From a virus, in IMG/VR virus record IMGVR_UViG_3300047320_000070, positions 1 through 26,833 of that record: DNA of 26,833 nucleotides; one strand, written 5' to 3'. Both the position numbers and the translations under genes were made by a program. Shown piece by piece: positions 19,772 through 26,833 of this stretch; positions within the stretch are counted from its first letter, which is position 1; every line of letters starts with the position of its first letter. The notes below the pieces were generated by a model. The model saw only the letters and a list, made by a program, of their open reading frames with translations. It made no database searches and had not been told where the DNA came from.

Positions 19772-20811
19772 GCGGTGGTGGCGGCGGAAGCCAAACAACC
19801 AAGCAAGAACTGCCCGACTACGCGCAGCCTTACGCGCAGCAGATTTTGAAACAGGGCGCTGCGCTCTCTCAACAGCAGATGCCGCAGTATGGCGGCCAGC
19901 TTGTCGCTGGTCTGAACGACAACCAGAACGCGGCAATCAACCAGGTTCAGAGTCTCGCGTCGAATCCAAATCAGACGCTTAATAGCGCGAATTCTGCCGT
20001 TCAGAATGCGACGAGCAACGCATCGAACCCGTACACGACGTCGAACCAGTACATCGGCCAAGACGTGACGGCATCGCAGAATCCCTATGCGAGCGCGATT
20101 AACCCGTATGTGCAGCAGCAAGTACAGACGGCGCAGGACCAACTGACGAACCAATACAAGAACGGCACCGCGGCGCAGACGATGGCGCAGTTCCGCAACT
20201 CGGGCGCGTTCGGTGGTTCGGCTATGCAGCAGTACCAGGACACGCAGAATCAGCAGCTCGGCCAGCAGTTGAACAACGTCGCGACCAACCTGTATGGCAA
20301 CGCCTACAACACGGCTGCGCAGACCGCAGGACAGCAAGCGGCGCTCAACACGCAGACCGCACTTGCTAACCAGTCGAACAACCTGAATTACACGGCGCAG
20401 AACAACGCGCTCAACAGCCAGAACTACCAAGCTGCGCAGTCTAACGCGTTGAATGCAGCGAGCCTTGCTCCCGGCTTGAATCAGGCGAATTACTACGGCG
20501 CAGGCCAGTTGATGAACGCCGGCACGGCGCAGCAGCAAGCGGCACAGAACCAACTCGGCGCCGATTATCAGCAATGGTACAACCAGGCCTATTCGCCGTA
20601 TCAGCAGCTTGGCGTGCTTCAGTCCGCGCTCTCCGGTGCGCTTGGATCTGGCGCGCAGGGCGTCACGACGTCTTCGCAGAGCGGTGGTAGCGCGCTCGGC
20701 GGTGCGCTCGGCGGCGCAGCATCCGGCGCGGCGATGGGGTCGATGTTTGGTCCGTGGGGGACAGCAATCGGCGGCGCAGCGGGCGGCCTGATGGGCGCAT
20801 TCAGCAAATAA
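19768..20811 (+). CDS. Ejection/internal virion protein (gp7 position), Q/N-rich
   Basis: 347 residues, extremely rich in Gln, Asn and Ala with YAQPYAQQILKQGAAL and many NxxQ helices. The last 50 residues form a glycine-zipper (GGALGGAASGAAMGSMFGPW; GTAIGGAAGGLMGAFSK) that could insert in a membrane. This is the composition of podoviral ejection proteins, which leave the virion with DNA and form a channel across the cell envelope. It follows the GNAT-like gene by an ATGA overlap. Confidence 0.78.
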   Translation: MSGGGGGSQTTKQELPDYAQPYAQQILKQGAALSQQQMPQYGGQLVAGLNDNQNAAINQVQSLASNPNQTLNSANSAVQNATSNASNPYTTSNQYIGQDVTASQNPYASAINPYVQQQVQTAQDQLTNQYKNGTAAQTMAQFRNSGAFGGSAMQQYQDTQNQQLGQQLNNVATNLYGNAYNTAAQTAGQQAALNTQTALANQSNNLNYTAQNNALNSQNYQAAQSNALNAASLAPGLNQANYYGAGQLMNAGTAQQQAAQNQLGADYQQWYNQAYSPYQQLGVLQSALSGALGSGAQGVTTSSQSGGSALGGALGGAASGAAMGSMFGPWGTAIGGAAGGLMGAFSK

Positions 20812-20820
20812 GGAGGCGAC

Positions 20821-21279
20821 ATGAGCGGAAGCGGTGCAGATGGGCTCACGAGCCTCGGGGCGGGTGCATCCGGAAATATCAGCAGCGGCGCGCCGTCAGG
20901 GTTCTCGATGCCGGACGGCAGCGGCAATACGCTGTTCTCGATGCCGAACGGAGGCGCAGCGATGCCCGGTCAGGTGCAGTCGAACCCTATGAGCATGGGT
21001 ATGGGCGCAATGAACGGATCGAACCTAAGCGGGGCGATCGGCACGGCTCCTGACTGGAAATCGGCTCTCTATGCGATCTCGAAAGCGAACGGCTCGGCAA
21101 GTCCGGACGACAATCTAATGCAGGGCGTTCGTATGGGCGGCGGATCGCGCGGCGGATCGTCGGCGGGGAGTTTCCTTCCTTCGTCGGCTGTGACGCTCCC
21201 GTACACGCTGTCGACGGGCGGCGCTCAATCGTTGCTGCAACAGATCCTGAACCAGAACAAACTTAACCCAACGGGGTAA
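20821..21279 (+). CDS. Gly/Ser/Met-rich virion protein
   Basis: 152 residues with a low-complexity first half (GLTSLGAGASGNISSGAPSG; MSMGMGAMNGSNLSG) and a final helix (GAQSLLQQILNQNKLNP). AAGGAGG stands 5 bases before the ATG. It lies between two ejection-type genes and is probably a structural or ejected partner. No family recognised. Confidence 0.7.
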   Translation: MSGSGADGLTSLGAGASGNISSGAPSGFSMPDGSGNTLFSMPNGGAAMPGQVQSNPMSMGMGAMNGSNLSGAIGTAPDWKSALYAISKANGSASPDDNLMQGVRMGGGSRGGSSAGSFLPSSAVTLPYTLSTGGAQSLLQQILNQNKLNPTG

Positions 21280-21281
21280 GC

Positions 21282-22979
21282 ATGGGATTGCTTGATAGTT
21301 ATACGGGCACGCTCTCTAGCTCTGACGGGCAGATGACGCCTGCCGCGCAGGGCTTGCTTGCAGCCGGCCTCGGCATCCTTGCGCACAACCGCGGGCTGAC
21401 GAGCGGCACGCAAGCCGTAGGCATGGGCGGCCTTGAAGGGCTGAACGCCTATGCTGGCGCGAAGCAAGCGCAGATGCAGCAGCAATTGCAAAACGCGCAG
21501 TTGCAACAACTCGGCTTCGGCTTGCAGAAGAACAAGATGCTGCTCGACATGGCGCAGCAGTACCTCGGCAATGGTCCGCAGATGGCGACTACGCCGAACC
21601 CTGCCGCCGACATTGGCGGCGCTGCGGACGGTTCGGCCGGCGCTGGCTCGCAAGGTGCGCCGGTTCAAGTCGCAAGCGCTGCGCCTTCGTTGGGTGGTGC
21701 GCAAACGCCGCTCAGTGGTAGCGCTCCGATTCAATCGGCTCCACAGGGCATGGCGCCTCAAGGCGGTCCGTTCGGCAATATGCCGCGCCCGCTCGTCGCA
21801 TATGGGCTGCTCAACGACCCGACCGCGCTTTTCACCAGCGCGGCGAAGCAGTTCGAACCGACCGACATTCAAAAGCAGATGACGGCGGCCGGCATCGATC
21901 CGAGCAGCCCGATCGGGCGTCAGATCTTGCAGCAGGCCATCTTCAAGGCGAACTACGTGCCGAATGAGGCGTATCGCGGCGGTGGATATGTTCACAATCC
22001 GCAGACGGGCGCAATGGAGCAGTTGCCGCAGGTTCCGGAAGGCTACACGGCGCAGAAGAACGCGGCCGGTCAATGGACGGTGGTTCCGGTGCAGGGCGGC
22101 GCAGGCGCAATTGCTGCGACGGCAGCAGCTCAGGAAGGCGGCAAGGGTAGCGTGCTCCCGTATGCGGGCGTTGATGCGCAGGGCAATCCGCTTCCGGTCA
22201 CGAACCGCACCGCGGCGGCAACGGGGCGTGTCGGAAATCAGCCTCCGCCCATTCCGTCTATTCCCGGCCTCGGCGGATCGACGGGTATGCAGAATAGTTC
22301 GGACGTACCGCTTCCGGGCGGCGGAACTGCAATCTATGCCGCAGCCCCGATGGGCGCGGCGAAAGGGGCTGAAACTGGTGCCGGCAACCAGCAAGACTTG
22401 CTTTCCAAATCGTGGAGCGGCTTGATTGAGCAGAACCGACAGGCTGCGACGACTAATTCGTACCTGCAAAGCATCAAGGCGCTGTCCAGCAAGGCGGCAA
22501 CGGGGCAGCAGTCCGATCGGATTAACTACGCGAACGGGCTTCTGTCGCTTGCTGGAAGCGAGAAAGCAACCGATGCGGTGACGGCGAACAACCTGCTCGA
22601 CAAGTACAGCAACCAGATCGTCGCGCGCCTCGGTCAAGGTGGGCTCGGAACGGATGCGGCTCGTTCGATCCTGCAATCCGCCTATCCGAACGCCCACATG
22701 ACGCCGGATGCGATCAATGAAGCGGCGGATAACCTGATCGGCGCAAACCAGATGACACAGGCGAAGGCGAAGTTGCTTGCGCCGCTGGCGAACGCGCTTG
22801 ATGCGAAGGGCTACACGAACGCCGAAATGAAGTTTGACCAAAATGCCGATCCGCGAATCTTCCAGTACATGGGGATTACGGACCCGGCGAAACGGCAGGC
22901 GTTCGCCAAGAAGCTCATGCAGCAAGATCCTAAGATCGTCAACAAGATCAAGGCGCTGCAAGACATGGGGGCATTCTAA
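21282..22979 (+). CDS. Ejection/internal virion protein (gp20 position)
   Basis: 565 residues. The first 90 are a Gly/Ala/Gln helix region (AAQGLLAAGLGILAHNRGLT; QMQQQLQNAQLQQLGFGLQK). The middle is low complexity and Pro/Gly-rich. The last 200 are a folded helical domain (AATTNSYLQSIKALSSKAAT; QQDPKIVNKIKALQDMGAF at the end). The GGGG before the ATG serves as ribosome site. Position and composition agree with P22 gp20-like DNA-transfer proteins. Its stop abuts the next ATG. Confidence 0.78.
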   Translation: MGLLDSYTGTLSSSDGQMTPAAQGLLAAGLGILAHNRGLTSGTQAVGMGGLEGLNAYAGAKQAQMQQQLQNAQLQQLGFGLQKNKMLLDMAQQYLGNGPQMATTPNPAADIGGAADGSAGAGSQGAPVQVASAAPSLGGAQTPLSGSAPIQSAPQGMAPQGGPFGNMPRPLVAYGLLNDPTALFTSAAKQFEPTDIQKQMTAAGIDPSSPIGRQILQQAIFKANYVPNEAYRGGGYVHNPQTGAMEQLPQVPEGYTAQKNAAGQWTVVPVQGGAGAIAATAAAQEGGKGSVLPYAGVDAQGNPLPVTNRTAAATGRVGNQPPPIPSIPGLGGSTGMQNSSDVPLPGGGTAIYAAAPMGAAKGAETGAGNQQDLLSKSWSGLIEQNRQAATTNSYLQSIKALSSKAATGQQSDRINYANGLLSLAGSEKATDAVTANNLLDKYSNQIVARLGQGGLGTDAARSILQSAYPNAHMTPDAINEAADNLIGANQMTQAKAKLLAPLANALDAKGYTNAEMKFDQNADPRIFQYMGITDPAKRQAFAKKLMQQDPKIVNKIKALQDMGAF

Positions 22980-25100
22980 ATGGCAAGTCTCGCGGATCAG
23001 TTTTTGGCTGACGCGGGCGGGCAGGGCGCTTCGGCGCCTTCGCTTGCAGATCAGTTCCTTGCGGATGCGGGTGCGAAACCAAGTGCGCCCGCTCCTGCCG
23101 CTCAAGCCGCACAATCGCAATCCTTCCTCGATCAACTCGGGCATCAACTCGGACTGACGGCGCGAGCTGGCGTGACGGGTGTAACGGCGCTCCCTGCAAT
23201 GGTTGGGGACGCACTGAACGCCGGCATCAACAAGGTATTCGGCACGAACCTCGCGCCCGTATCGGCATCGACACAAGACCTGATGAACCGGGCGGGCGTG
23301 GCGCAACCGCAGAACGCGACTGAACGGGTCGTGCAAGACGCAGCTAGTGCGATGGCCGGCACCGCGCCGTCGATTGGCCTCGGAAAGATGATCCCGGCGC
23401 TGACAAACTCCCTCGCGACCAACGCGGCAGCGAGGACAACGAGTGCCGCGGCGTCACCAGTTGCGCAGGCTGTTGGTCGATCGCTTCAAGTGGCTCCAGG
23501 CATGCAGATGCTTGGCTCCGCTGGCGCTGGCGCGGCTTCATCTGGCGCGCACGAGGCGGGGCTAAATCCTGCGTGGCAAGTGGCGGCCGGCCTTCTCGGC
23601 GGCGCTGCTGGCGTTGGTGCTGGCTCACTCGCTACCGCTGGCGTTCGCGCCATAGCGCCTCGTTTCAGTTCGCCCGCATCGGTAACGCCGCGAGCTGCTG
23701 CTACGCTGGCTGATTCGGGCGTCGATCAGGCAATCAACGAACTTGGGCCGCAAGCTCGTCAATCGTTCGCGGCGGATCAACCGCTTGCCGGCCCGGTCGA
23801 TCCGAACAACCCGGCAGGATTGCTGTCGCCGCTCAAGCAGCAGGTAGCGCAAGGCATTCAACAAAACCCTGGCGTCAGCCCTGCGGCGGTGATGCGCGCG
23901 CAGGATTTCCGCGATCTCGGTATTCAGCCGACGCTCGGGCAGATCACGCGCGATCCAACGCAGTTCTCGCAAGAATTGAACATGCGCGGACTGCCCCGTG
24001 TCGGCGACGCCCTGTCGAACCGGTTCAATCAGCAGAATACACAGCTTCAGCAGGCGCTTTACGGCCTCGCCGGCAATGGTCAAGATGCTTTCCAGGCGGG
24101 CTCATTCTTGAAGGGCACGTTAGGTGATATCGATGCATCGCTTGCGAGCGATGTTCGAAACGCCTATGCGGCTGCGAAGGCATCGAGCGGAAAGAACATC
24201 GACGTTCCGCTGACGGGGCTCGCGCAGGATTACGCGCAAGTCTTGAACGACTTCGGCGACAAGGTTCCTAGCGGGGTGCGCAACAACTTCAACCAGCTAG
24301 GGTTGATGGGCGGCACGCAGCAAAAGACGTTCTCTATCGAGAGCGCCGAGAATCTGCTGAAGGTTATTAACGCCAATCAAAGCAGCGACCCCGCGACGAA
24401 TGCGGCGCTGGCTCAGCTTCGGGGGAGCGTCAAAAACGCGATTCTGTCGGCTGACGATCAGGGCGGCGTCTATGCGCCAGCCCGGCAGCTTGCGGCGGCT
24501 CGGTTTGCGCTACACGACCAGATTCCGGCGCTTGAGGCCGCGGCGTCAAATTCGATTAACCCCGACGACTTTGTGCGCAGGTTCGTTGTTGGTGGGAAAA
24601 CAGATCAGGTCGTCGCGCTGGCGAACCTGCTGAAGTCGAACGCGCCGGATGCATTCAATGAGGCGCGCAATCAACTCGGCGCCCAGTTGGCGGTGAAGGG
24701 GTTTGGTCAGAACGTGGCTGGCGATGCGCCGTTCAAGCCAGCGAGTTTCGCTCAGGCGATGCAGAACATCGGTCAAACGAAGCTCGGCGCGTTCTACTCT
24801 CCAGACGAACTCGCGCAGCTTAACGCGATCGGCCGCGTCGGATCGTATATGAACGCATTCCCGTCGTCGCACACGGTCAACACATCGGGAACGGGCGCGG
24901 CACTGGCGCAAATGCTTGATGCGGGCGTCAAGAAGATCCCCGTCGTCGGCGGATTGCTGGAGAACGCGCAAAACCGCATGTTCGTCAACAAGGCACTTGC
25001 AGGGCTTCTATCAGATGCCGCCGCGGCGCCTGTCCAGACCCAACCGAGCGGCCTCCTTGGCCCGTTGCCTCTCATGCCATCGACGAACCGCTCCCGATAG
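22980..25100 (+). CDS. Large ejection/internal virion protein (gp16 position)
   Basis: 706 residues, similar in size to P22 gp16 (609). The N-terminus holds two copies of SLADQFLADAG (residues 3-13 and 21-31) whose codons differ at 8 of 11 positions. Residues 55-240 are Ala/Gly-rich with possible membrane-active helices (AAGLLGGAAGVGAGSLATAG). The rest is a long helical domain. No lytic transglycosylase motif is seen. Follows the gp20-like gene with no gap (TAAATG). Its last 90 bases overlap an antisense ORF. Confidence 0.8.
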   Translation: MASLADQFLADAGGQGASAPSLADQFLADAGAKPSAPAPAAQAAQSQSFLDQLGHQLGLTARAGVTGVTALPAMVGDALNAGINKVFGTNLAPVSASTQDLMNRAGVAQPQNATERVVQDAASAMAGTAPSIGLGKMIPALTNSLATNAAARTTSAAASPVAQAVGRSLQVAPGMQMLGSAGAGAASSGAHEAGLNPAWQVAAGLLGGAAGVGAGSLATAGVRAIAPRFSSPASVTPRAAATLADSGVDQAINELGPQARQSFAADQPLAGPVDPNNPAGLLSPLKQQVAQGIQQNPGVSPAAVMRAQDFRDLGIQPTLGQITRDPTQFSQELNMRGLPRVGDALSNRFNQQNTQLQQALYGLAGNGQDAFQAGSFLKGTLGDIDASLASDVRNAYAAAKASSGKNIDVPLTGLAQDYAQVLNDFGDKVPSGVRNNFNQLGLMGGTQQKTFSIESAENLLKVINANQSSDPATNAALAQLRGSVKNAILSADDQGGVYAPARQLAAARFALHDQIPALEAAASNSINPDDFVRRFVVGGKTDQVVALANLLKSNAPDAFNEARNQLGAQLAVKGFGQNVAGDAPFKPASFAQAMQNIGQTKLGAFYSPDELAQLNAIGRVGSYMNAFPSSHTVNTSGTGAALAQMLDAGVKKIPVVGGLLENAQNRMFVNKALAGLLSDAAAAPVQTQPSGLLGPLPLMPSTNRSR

Positions 25101-25157
25101 GCCGTGATAGATGCAGATGCACGCGATCGGCGCTAGTGCGGTGATGTAAAGCTGCAT
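25011..25157 (-). CDS. 48-residue antisense membrane-peptide ORF
   Basis: Reads MQLYITALAPIACICIYHGL, then a basic tail (RRWHERQRAKEAARLGLD). Residues 4-22 could span a membrane. AGAGG lies about 7 bases before the ATG. It is the only leftward ORF in the late block. Two thirds of it lies antisense to the end of the gp16-like gene. The rest fills a gap otherwise without genes. No clear promoter was found. It may be a small lysis-related or superinfection gene, or chance. Confidence 0.4.
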   Translation of the reverse strand: MQLYITALAPIACICIYHGLSGAVRRWHERQRAKEAARLGLDRRRGGI

Positions 25158-25186
25158 GGCGTTGCCTCTGTAAGATAAAGCAGCAC

Positions 25187-25209
25187 AGCCGCCTCCGGGC
25201 GGCTTTTTT
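25187..25209 (+). terminator. Intrinsic terminator before lysis genes
   Basis: AGCCGCC-TCCG-GGCGGCT hairpin (25187-25204) followed by TTTTTT. It ends the structural message 16 bases before the holin ATG. Confidence 0.85.
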
Positions 25210-25224
25210 ATTTCCGGGCACCCA

Positions 25225-25404
25225 ATGAAAGAAACTGCATCGGCAGTGGTTAAAACCGTGCCTTCATGGTACGTGACGCTCCTCTCGTGGGGCGATGCCA
25301 ATTTTCCACGAATTCTACTGGTTCTGTCCATCGCTTATACGGTGCTTCAGATCTACTCGACCATTCGCCGGCTTCGTAAGGGTGATTCGAATGGCGATGA
25401 ATAA
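25225..25404 (+). CDS. T7-type small holin
   Basis: 59 residues. The segment NFPRILLVLSIAYTVLQIYS matches the single-helix region of T7 holin gp17.5, which reads WFYVAAIAYTVVQIG, and is followed by a basic then acidic tail (TIRRLRKGDSNGDE). Residues 1-27 are weakly hydrophobic. It would form the membrane hole that releases or triggers the lysozyme. It overlaps the endolysin start by 14 bases. Only a weak ribosome site is seen, which could keep holin levels low. Too short to appear in simple ORF lists. Confidence 0.82.
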   Translation: MKETASAVVKTVPSWYVTLLSWGDANFPRILLVLSIAYTVLQIYSTIRRLRKGDSNGDE

Positions 25405-25870
25405 CGAAAACCTTCAAAAGCTGATCGCCGAGCTGCGGCGCGACGAGGGGGTTCGGTATTCGGTCTACAAGGACACGAAGGGTATCGATACGGCCGGCGT
25501 CGGGCACAACCTGCAAGCGAAGCCGCTGCCGCCCGGGTGGAAATTCCCGCTCAACGACACGCAGGTTAATTCGTTGCTCGACGACGACTTGCAAGACGTC
25601 TTTCATGACCTTGACCGCAATCTGCCCTGGTGGACAGAACTGAGCGATGTACGCATGCGCGTGCTCGCTAACCTCTGTTTCAACATGGGGATCAATCGCC
25701 TGCTTGGATTCAAAAAGGCGCTGATCGCGATGCGCCAAGGCAAATTCTCGACCGCCGCCGACGAAATGCTCGATTCGAAGTGGGCGCGTGATGACGTCGG
25801 CATCGGCACACCAGATAAGCCGGGCAGGGCGTTGCGCCTTGCAAACATGATGCGAACAGGGGTCTCGTAA
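25391..25870 (+). CDS. Endolysin, T4 lysozyme family (GH24)
   Basis: 159 residues from the ATG at 25391, which has AAGGG about 9 bases upstream. The catalytic triad is present with exact T4 spacing: E19 (RRDEGVRYSVYKD), D28 and T34 (GIDTAGVGHNL). In T4 lysozyme these are E11, D20 and T26. The RVLANLCFNMGINRLLGFKK and DDVGIGTPDKPGRALRLANM helices also match the family. No signal peptide or SAR segment, so export depends on the holin. It cleaves the MurNAc-GlcNAc bond of peptidoglycan. Overlaps the next gene by TAATG. Confidence 0.93.
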   Translation: MAMNNENLQKLIAELRRDEGVRYSVYKDTKGIDTAGVGHNLQAKPLPPGWKFPLNDTQVNSLLDDDLQDVFHDLDRNLPWWTELSDVRMRVLANLCFNMGINRLLGFKKALIAMRQGKFSTAADEMLDSKWARDDVGIGTPDKPGRALRLANMMRTGVS

Positions 25871-26412
25871 TGGACTGGAAATCGATACTCGGCGGCGTTG
25901 CTCCGACTCTGGCTACGGCTCTATCGGTCGTCGGCGGTCCTGCCGGCATGGTGGCAGGCGCTGCGCTGCGCGCCGTGAGCTCGGCTGTCGTCGGGCATCC
26001 GGACGGAACGGCCGATCAAGTCGCGCAGATCGTGCAGTCGGGCTTGTCGCCTGACGCCATTGCGGCACTTCAGAAGGCGGACAACGACTTTAAGGTGCAG
26101 ATGGCGCAGATCCAGGCGGCGACCGATCAGAAAGAGATTGGCGCGGCCTCTGACGCCATCGGCGCAGTCAACGCGACGATGCAAGCGGAAACGAAGGCAG
26201 ATCATTGGCCTTCGTACACCTGGCGCCCGTTCATCGGCTTCGTTTTCGGCCTTTACGTCATGTCGATGTTCATTCTGCCGCTCTTTCACGTTCAGCCGGT
26301 GCCGCTCTCGGCGGATATGACGCTGACCATCGGCGCAGTCCTCGGCGTAGCGTCGTTCTTCCGCGGCAAGGCTCAGGCAGACCCGCGCGTACAGATCGAC
26401 AACCGCGGCTAA
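25870..26412 (+). CDS. 3-TM holin-like protein
   Basis: 180 residues. The C-terminal half (HWPSYTWRPFIGFVFGLYVM, SMFILPLF, DMTLTIGAVLGVASFFRGKA) is the signature of the 3TM_holin family, first named for gene-transfer-agent release. The first part (ILGGVAPTLATALSVVGGPA) is a further hydrophobic stretch, followed by a long helical region (DNDFKVQMAQIQAATDQKEI). It follows the endolysin gene with a 1-base overlap, so lysis appears to use two holin-type proteins. No Rz/Rz1 spanin frame was recognised. Confidence 0.85.
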   Translation: MDWKSILGGVAPTLATALSVVGGPAGMVAGAALRAVSSAVVGHPDGTADQVAQIVQSGLSPDAIAALQKADNDFKVQMAQIQAATDQKEIGAASDAIGAVNATMQAETKADHWPSYTWRPFIGFVFGLYVMSMFILPLFHVQPVPLSADMTLTIGAVLGVASFFRGKAQADPRVQIDNRG

Positions 26413-26432
26413 ACAAACACGACTCAGCACCA

Positions 26433-26456
26433 AGCCACCTTCGGGTGGCTTTTTTT
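26433..26456 (+). terminator. Intrinsic terminator after lysis genes
   Basis: AGCCACC-TTCG-GGTGGCT hairpin (26433-26450) followed by TTTTTTT. It separates lysis from the fibre gene. Confidence 0.88.
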
Positions 26457-26467
26457 ATGGGTGAAGC

Positions 26468-26833
26468 ATGCCGATTCCATCGAGTTTTACCGATCTCGAC
26501 ACCAATCCGAACAACAACAGCCCGCAAGGGTCCGAAAACGTCGGGCCGAACGCAAACGGCTATATCCAGGCGCTCGGCGCGTTCGTCAAGCAGATCTATA
26601 ACGGCGCGCTGAAGCCTACTGCTGCGGTTGATTTCAACGCGCAGAAGATCACGAACATTGCCAACGGCTCCGTCACCACTTCGAGCAAGGACGCGATCAC
26701 GGGCGCGCAAGCCCGCAGTCTTGCCTACAAGGTCGGCGAAGTGCGCATGTGGCATGGCGCAGTTGCGAACATTGCGACCGTATGGGGAGCGGGCTGGCAG
26801 CTTGCAGACGGCACGAACGGTACTTCTGACTTG
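26468..26833 (+). CDS. Tail fibre/collar-domain protein, 3' end beyond window
   Basis: The first 122 codons are present. MPIPSSFTDLDTNPNNNSPQ, then VDFNAQKITNIANGSVTTSS, is the attachment-type N-terminus of many phage fibres. The visible end VGEVRMWHGAVANIATVWGA followed by GWQLADGTNGTSDL is a tail-collar domain, which is typical of receptor-binding fibres. The ribosome site is weak (GGTGAA 3-4 bases upstream). Being cut at the window edge, neither its length nor its receptor part can be judged. Confidence 0.85.
   Translation, partial: MPIPSSFTDLDTNPNNNSPQGSENVGPNANGYIQALGAFVKQIYNGALKPTAAVDFNAQKITNIANGSVTTSSKDAITGAQARSLAYKVGEVRMWHGAVANIATVWGAGWQLADGTNGTSDL

Larger units (their letters stand above)
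1..26833. mobile_element. Segment of a temperate P22-like podovirus genome or prophage
   Basis: Seen: a leftward replication and recombination operon, a repressor with divergent promoters, and a rightward block of terminase, portal, scaffold, coat, gp10-like hub, ejection, lysis and fibre genes. The order of the morphogenesis genes matches phage P22. No chromosomal gene, integrase or attachment site is present, so free phage and prophage cannot be told apart. The repressor and Cro-like pair imply a temperate life style. Burkholderia-type host is inferred from GC-rich codon use only. Confidence 0.85.

Noticed and set aside
21225-23336. Minus-strand 703-codon open frame
   Set aside because: It is antisense to two ejection genes, rich in Arg/Leu/His as typical of shadow frames, and has no ribosome site or neighbours on its strand.
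1-26833. CRISPR array, insertion sequence or toxin-antitoxin pair
   Set aside because: No regularly spaced repeats beyond the three iterons, no transposase frame, and no recognised toxin or antitoxin family.

Overview
This window looks like a contiguous piece of a temperate, P22-like short-tailed (podovirus-type) phage genome or prophage. The GC-rich codon usage and gene content suggest a betaproteobacterial host of the Burkholderia type. The host is an inference: no bacterial gene, integrase or att site lies in the window. Both ends are cut inside genes, an ssb on the left and a tail-fibre gene on the right.

Left arm (1-5728, minus strand): a tightly packed early operon. It reads Cro-like regulator, replication initiator with internal iterons, DnaC-type helicase loader, winged-helix protein, a run of small proteins, an HTH protein, an HNH endonuclease, then a recombination cassette (Sak4-like RecA-fold ATPase and SSB) behind its own promoter. 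Most junctions are ATGA overlaps. Several real-looking genes are only 11 to 64 codons long and were found by following these overlaps.

Immunity and control region (5729-7881): divergent promoter/operator region, a rightward repressor without a peptidase domain, a second operator-like site over a rightward promoter, and a small gene. Then comes a gene-poor stretch of about 620 bp (6835-7458). It holds a short promoter-to-terminator RNA unit, a second terminator, a highly structured region with mutually exclusive helices, and a divergent tRNA-Tyr(GTA). Two small leftward genes converge on the tRNA from the other side and share a terminator with it. This is the most unusual part of the window.

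Right arm (7882-26833, plus strand): a membrane protein, an HTH-metallophosphoesterase and small genes lead into morphogenesis genes in P22 order. These are small and large terminase, portal, two overlapping small genes, scaffold, coat, head/adaptor proteins, gp10-like tail hub, small proteins in the needle and gp14 positions (the latter GNAT-like), and four ejection-type proteins. Lysis genes follow (T7-like holin, T4-type lysozyme, 3-TM holin), then the start of a collar-domain tail fibre. Intrinsic terminators separate portal/scaffold, coat/head, ejection/lysis and lysis/fibre blocks. A small antisense membrane-protein ORF overlaps the end of the last ejection gene.

Protein identities rest on motifs and family resemblance read by eye. 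RNA structures were folded by hand.
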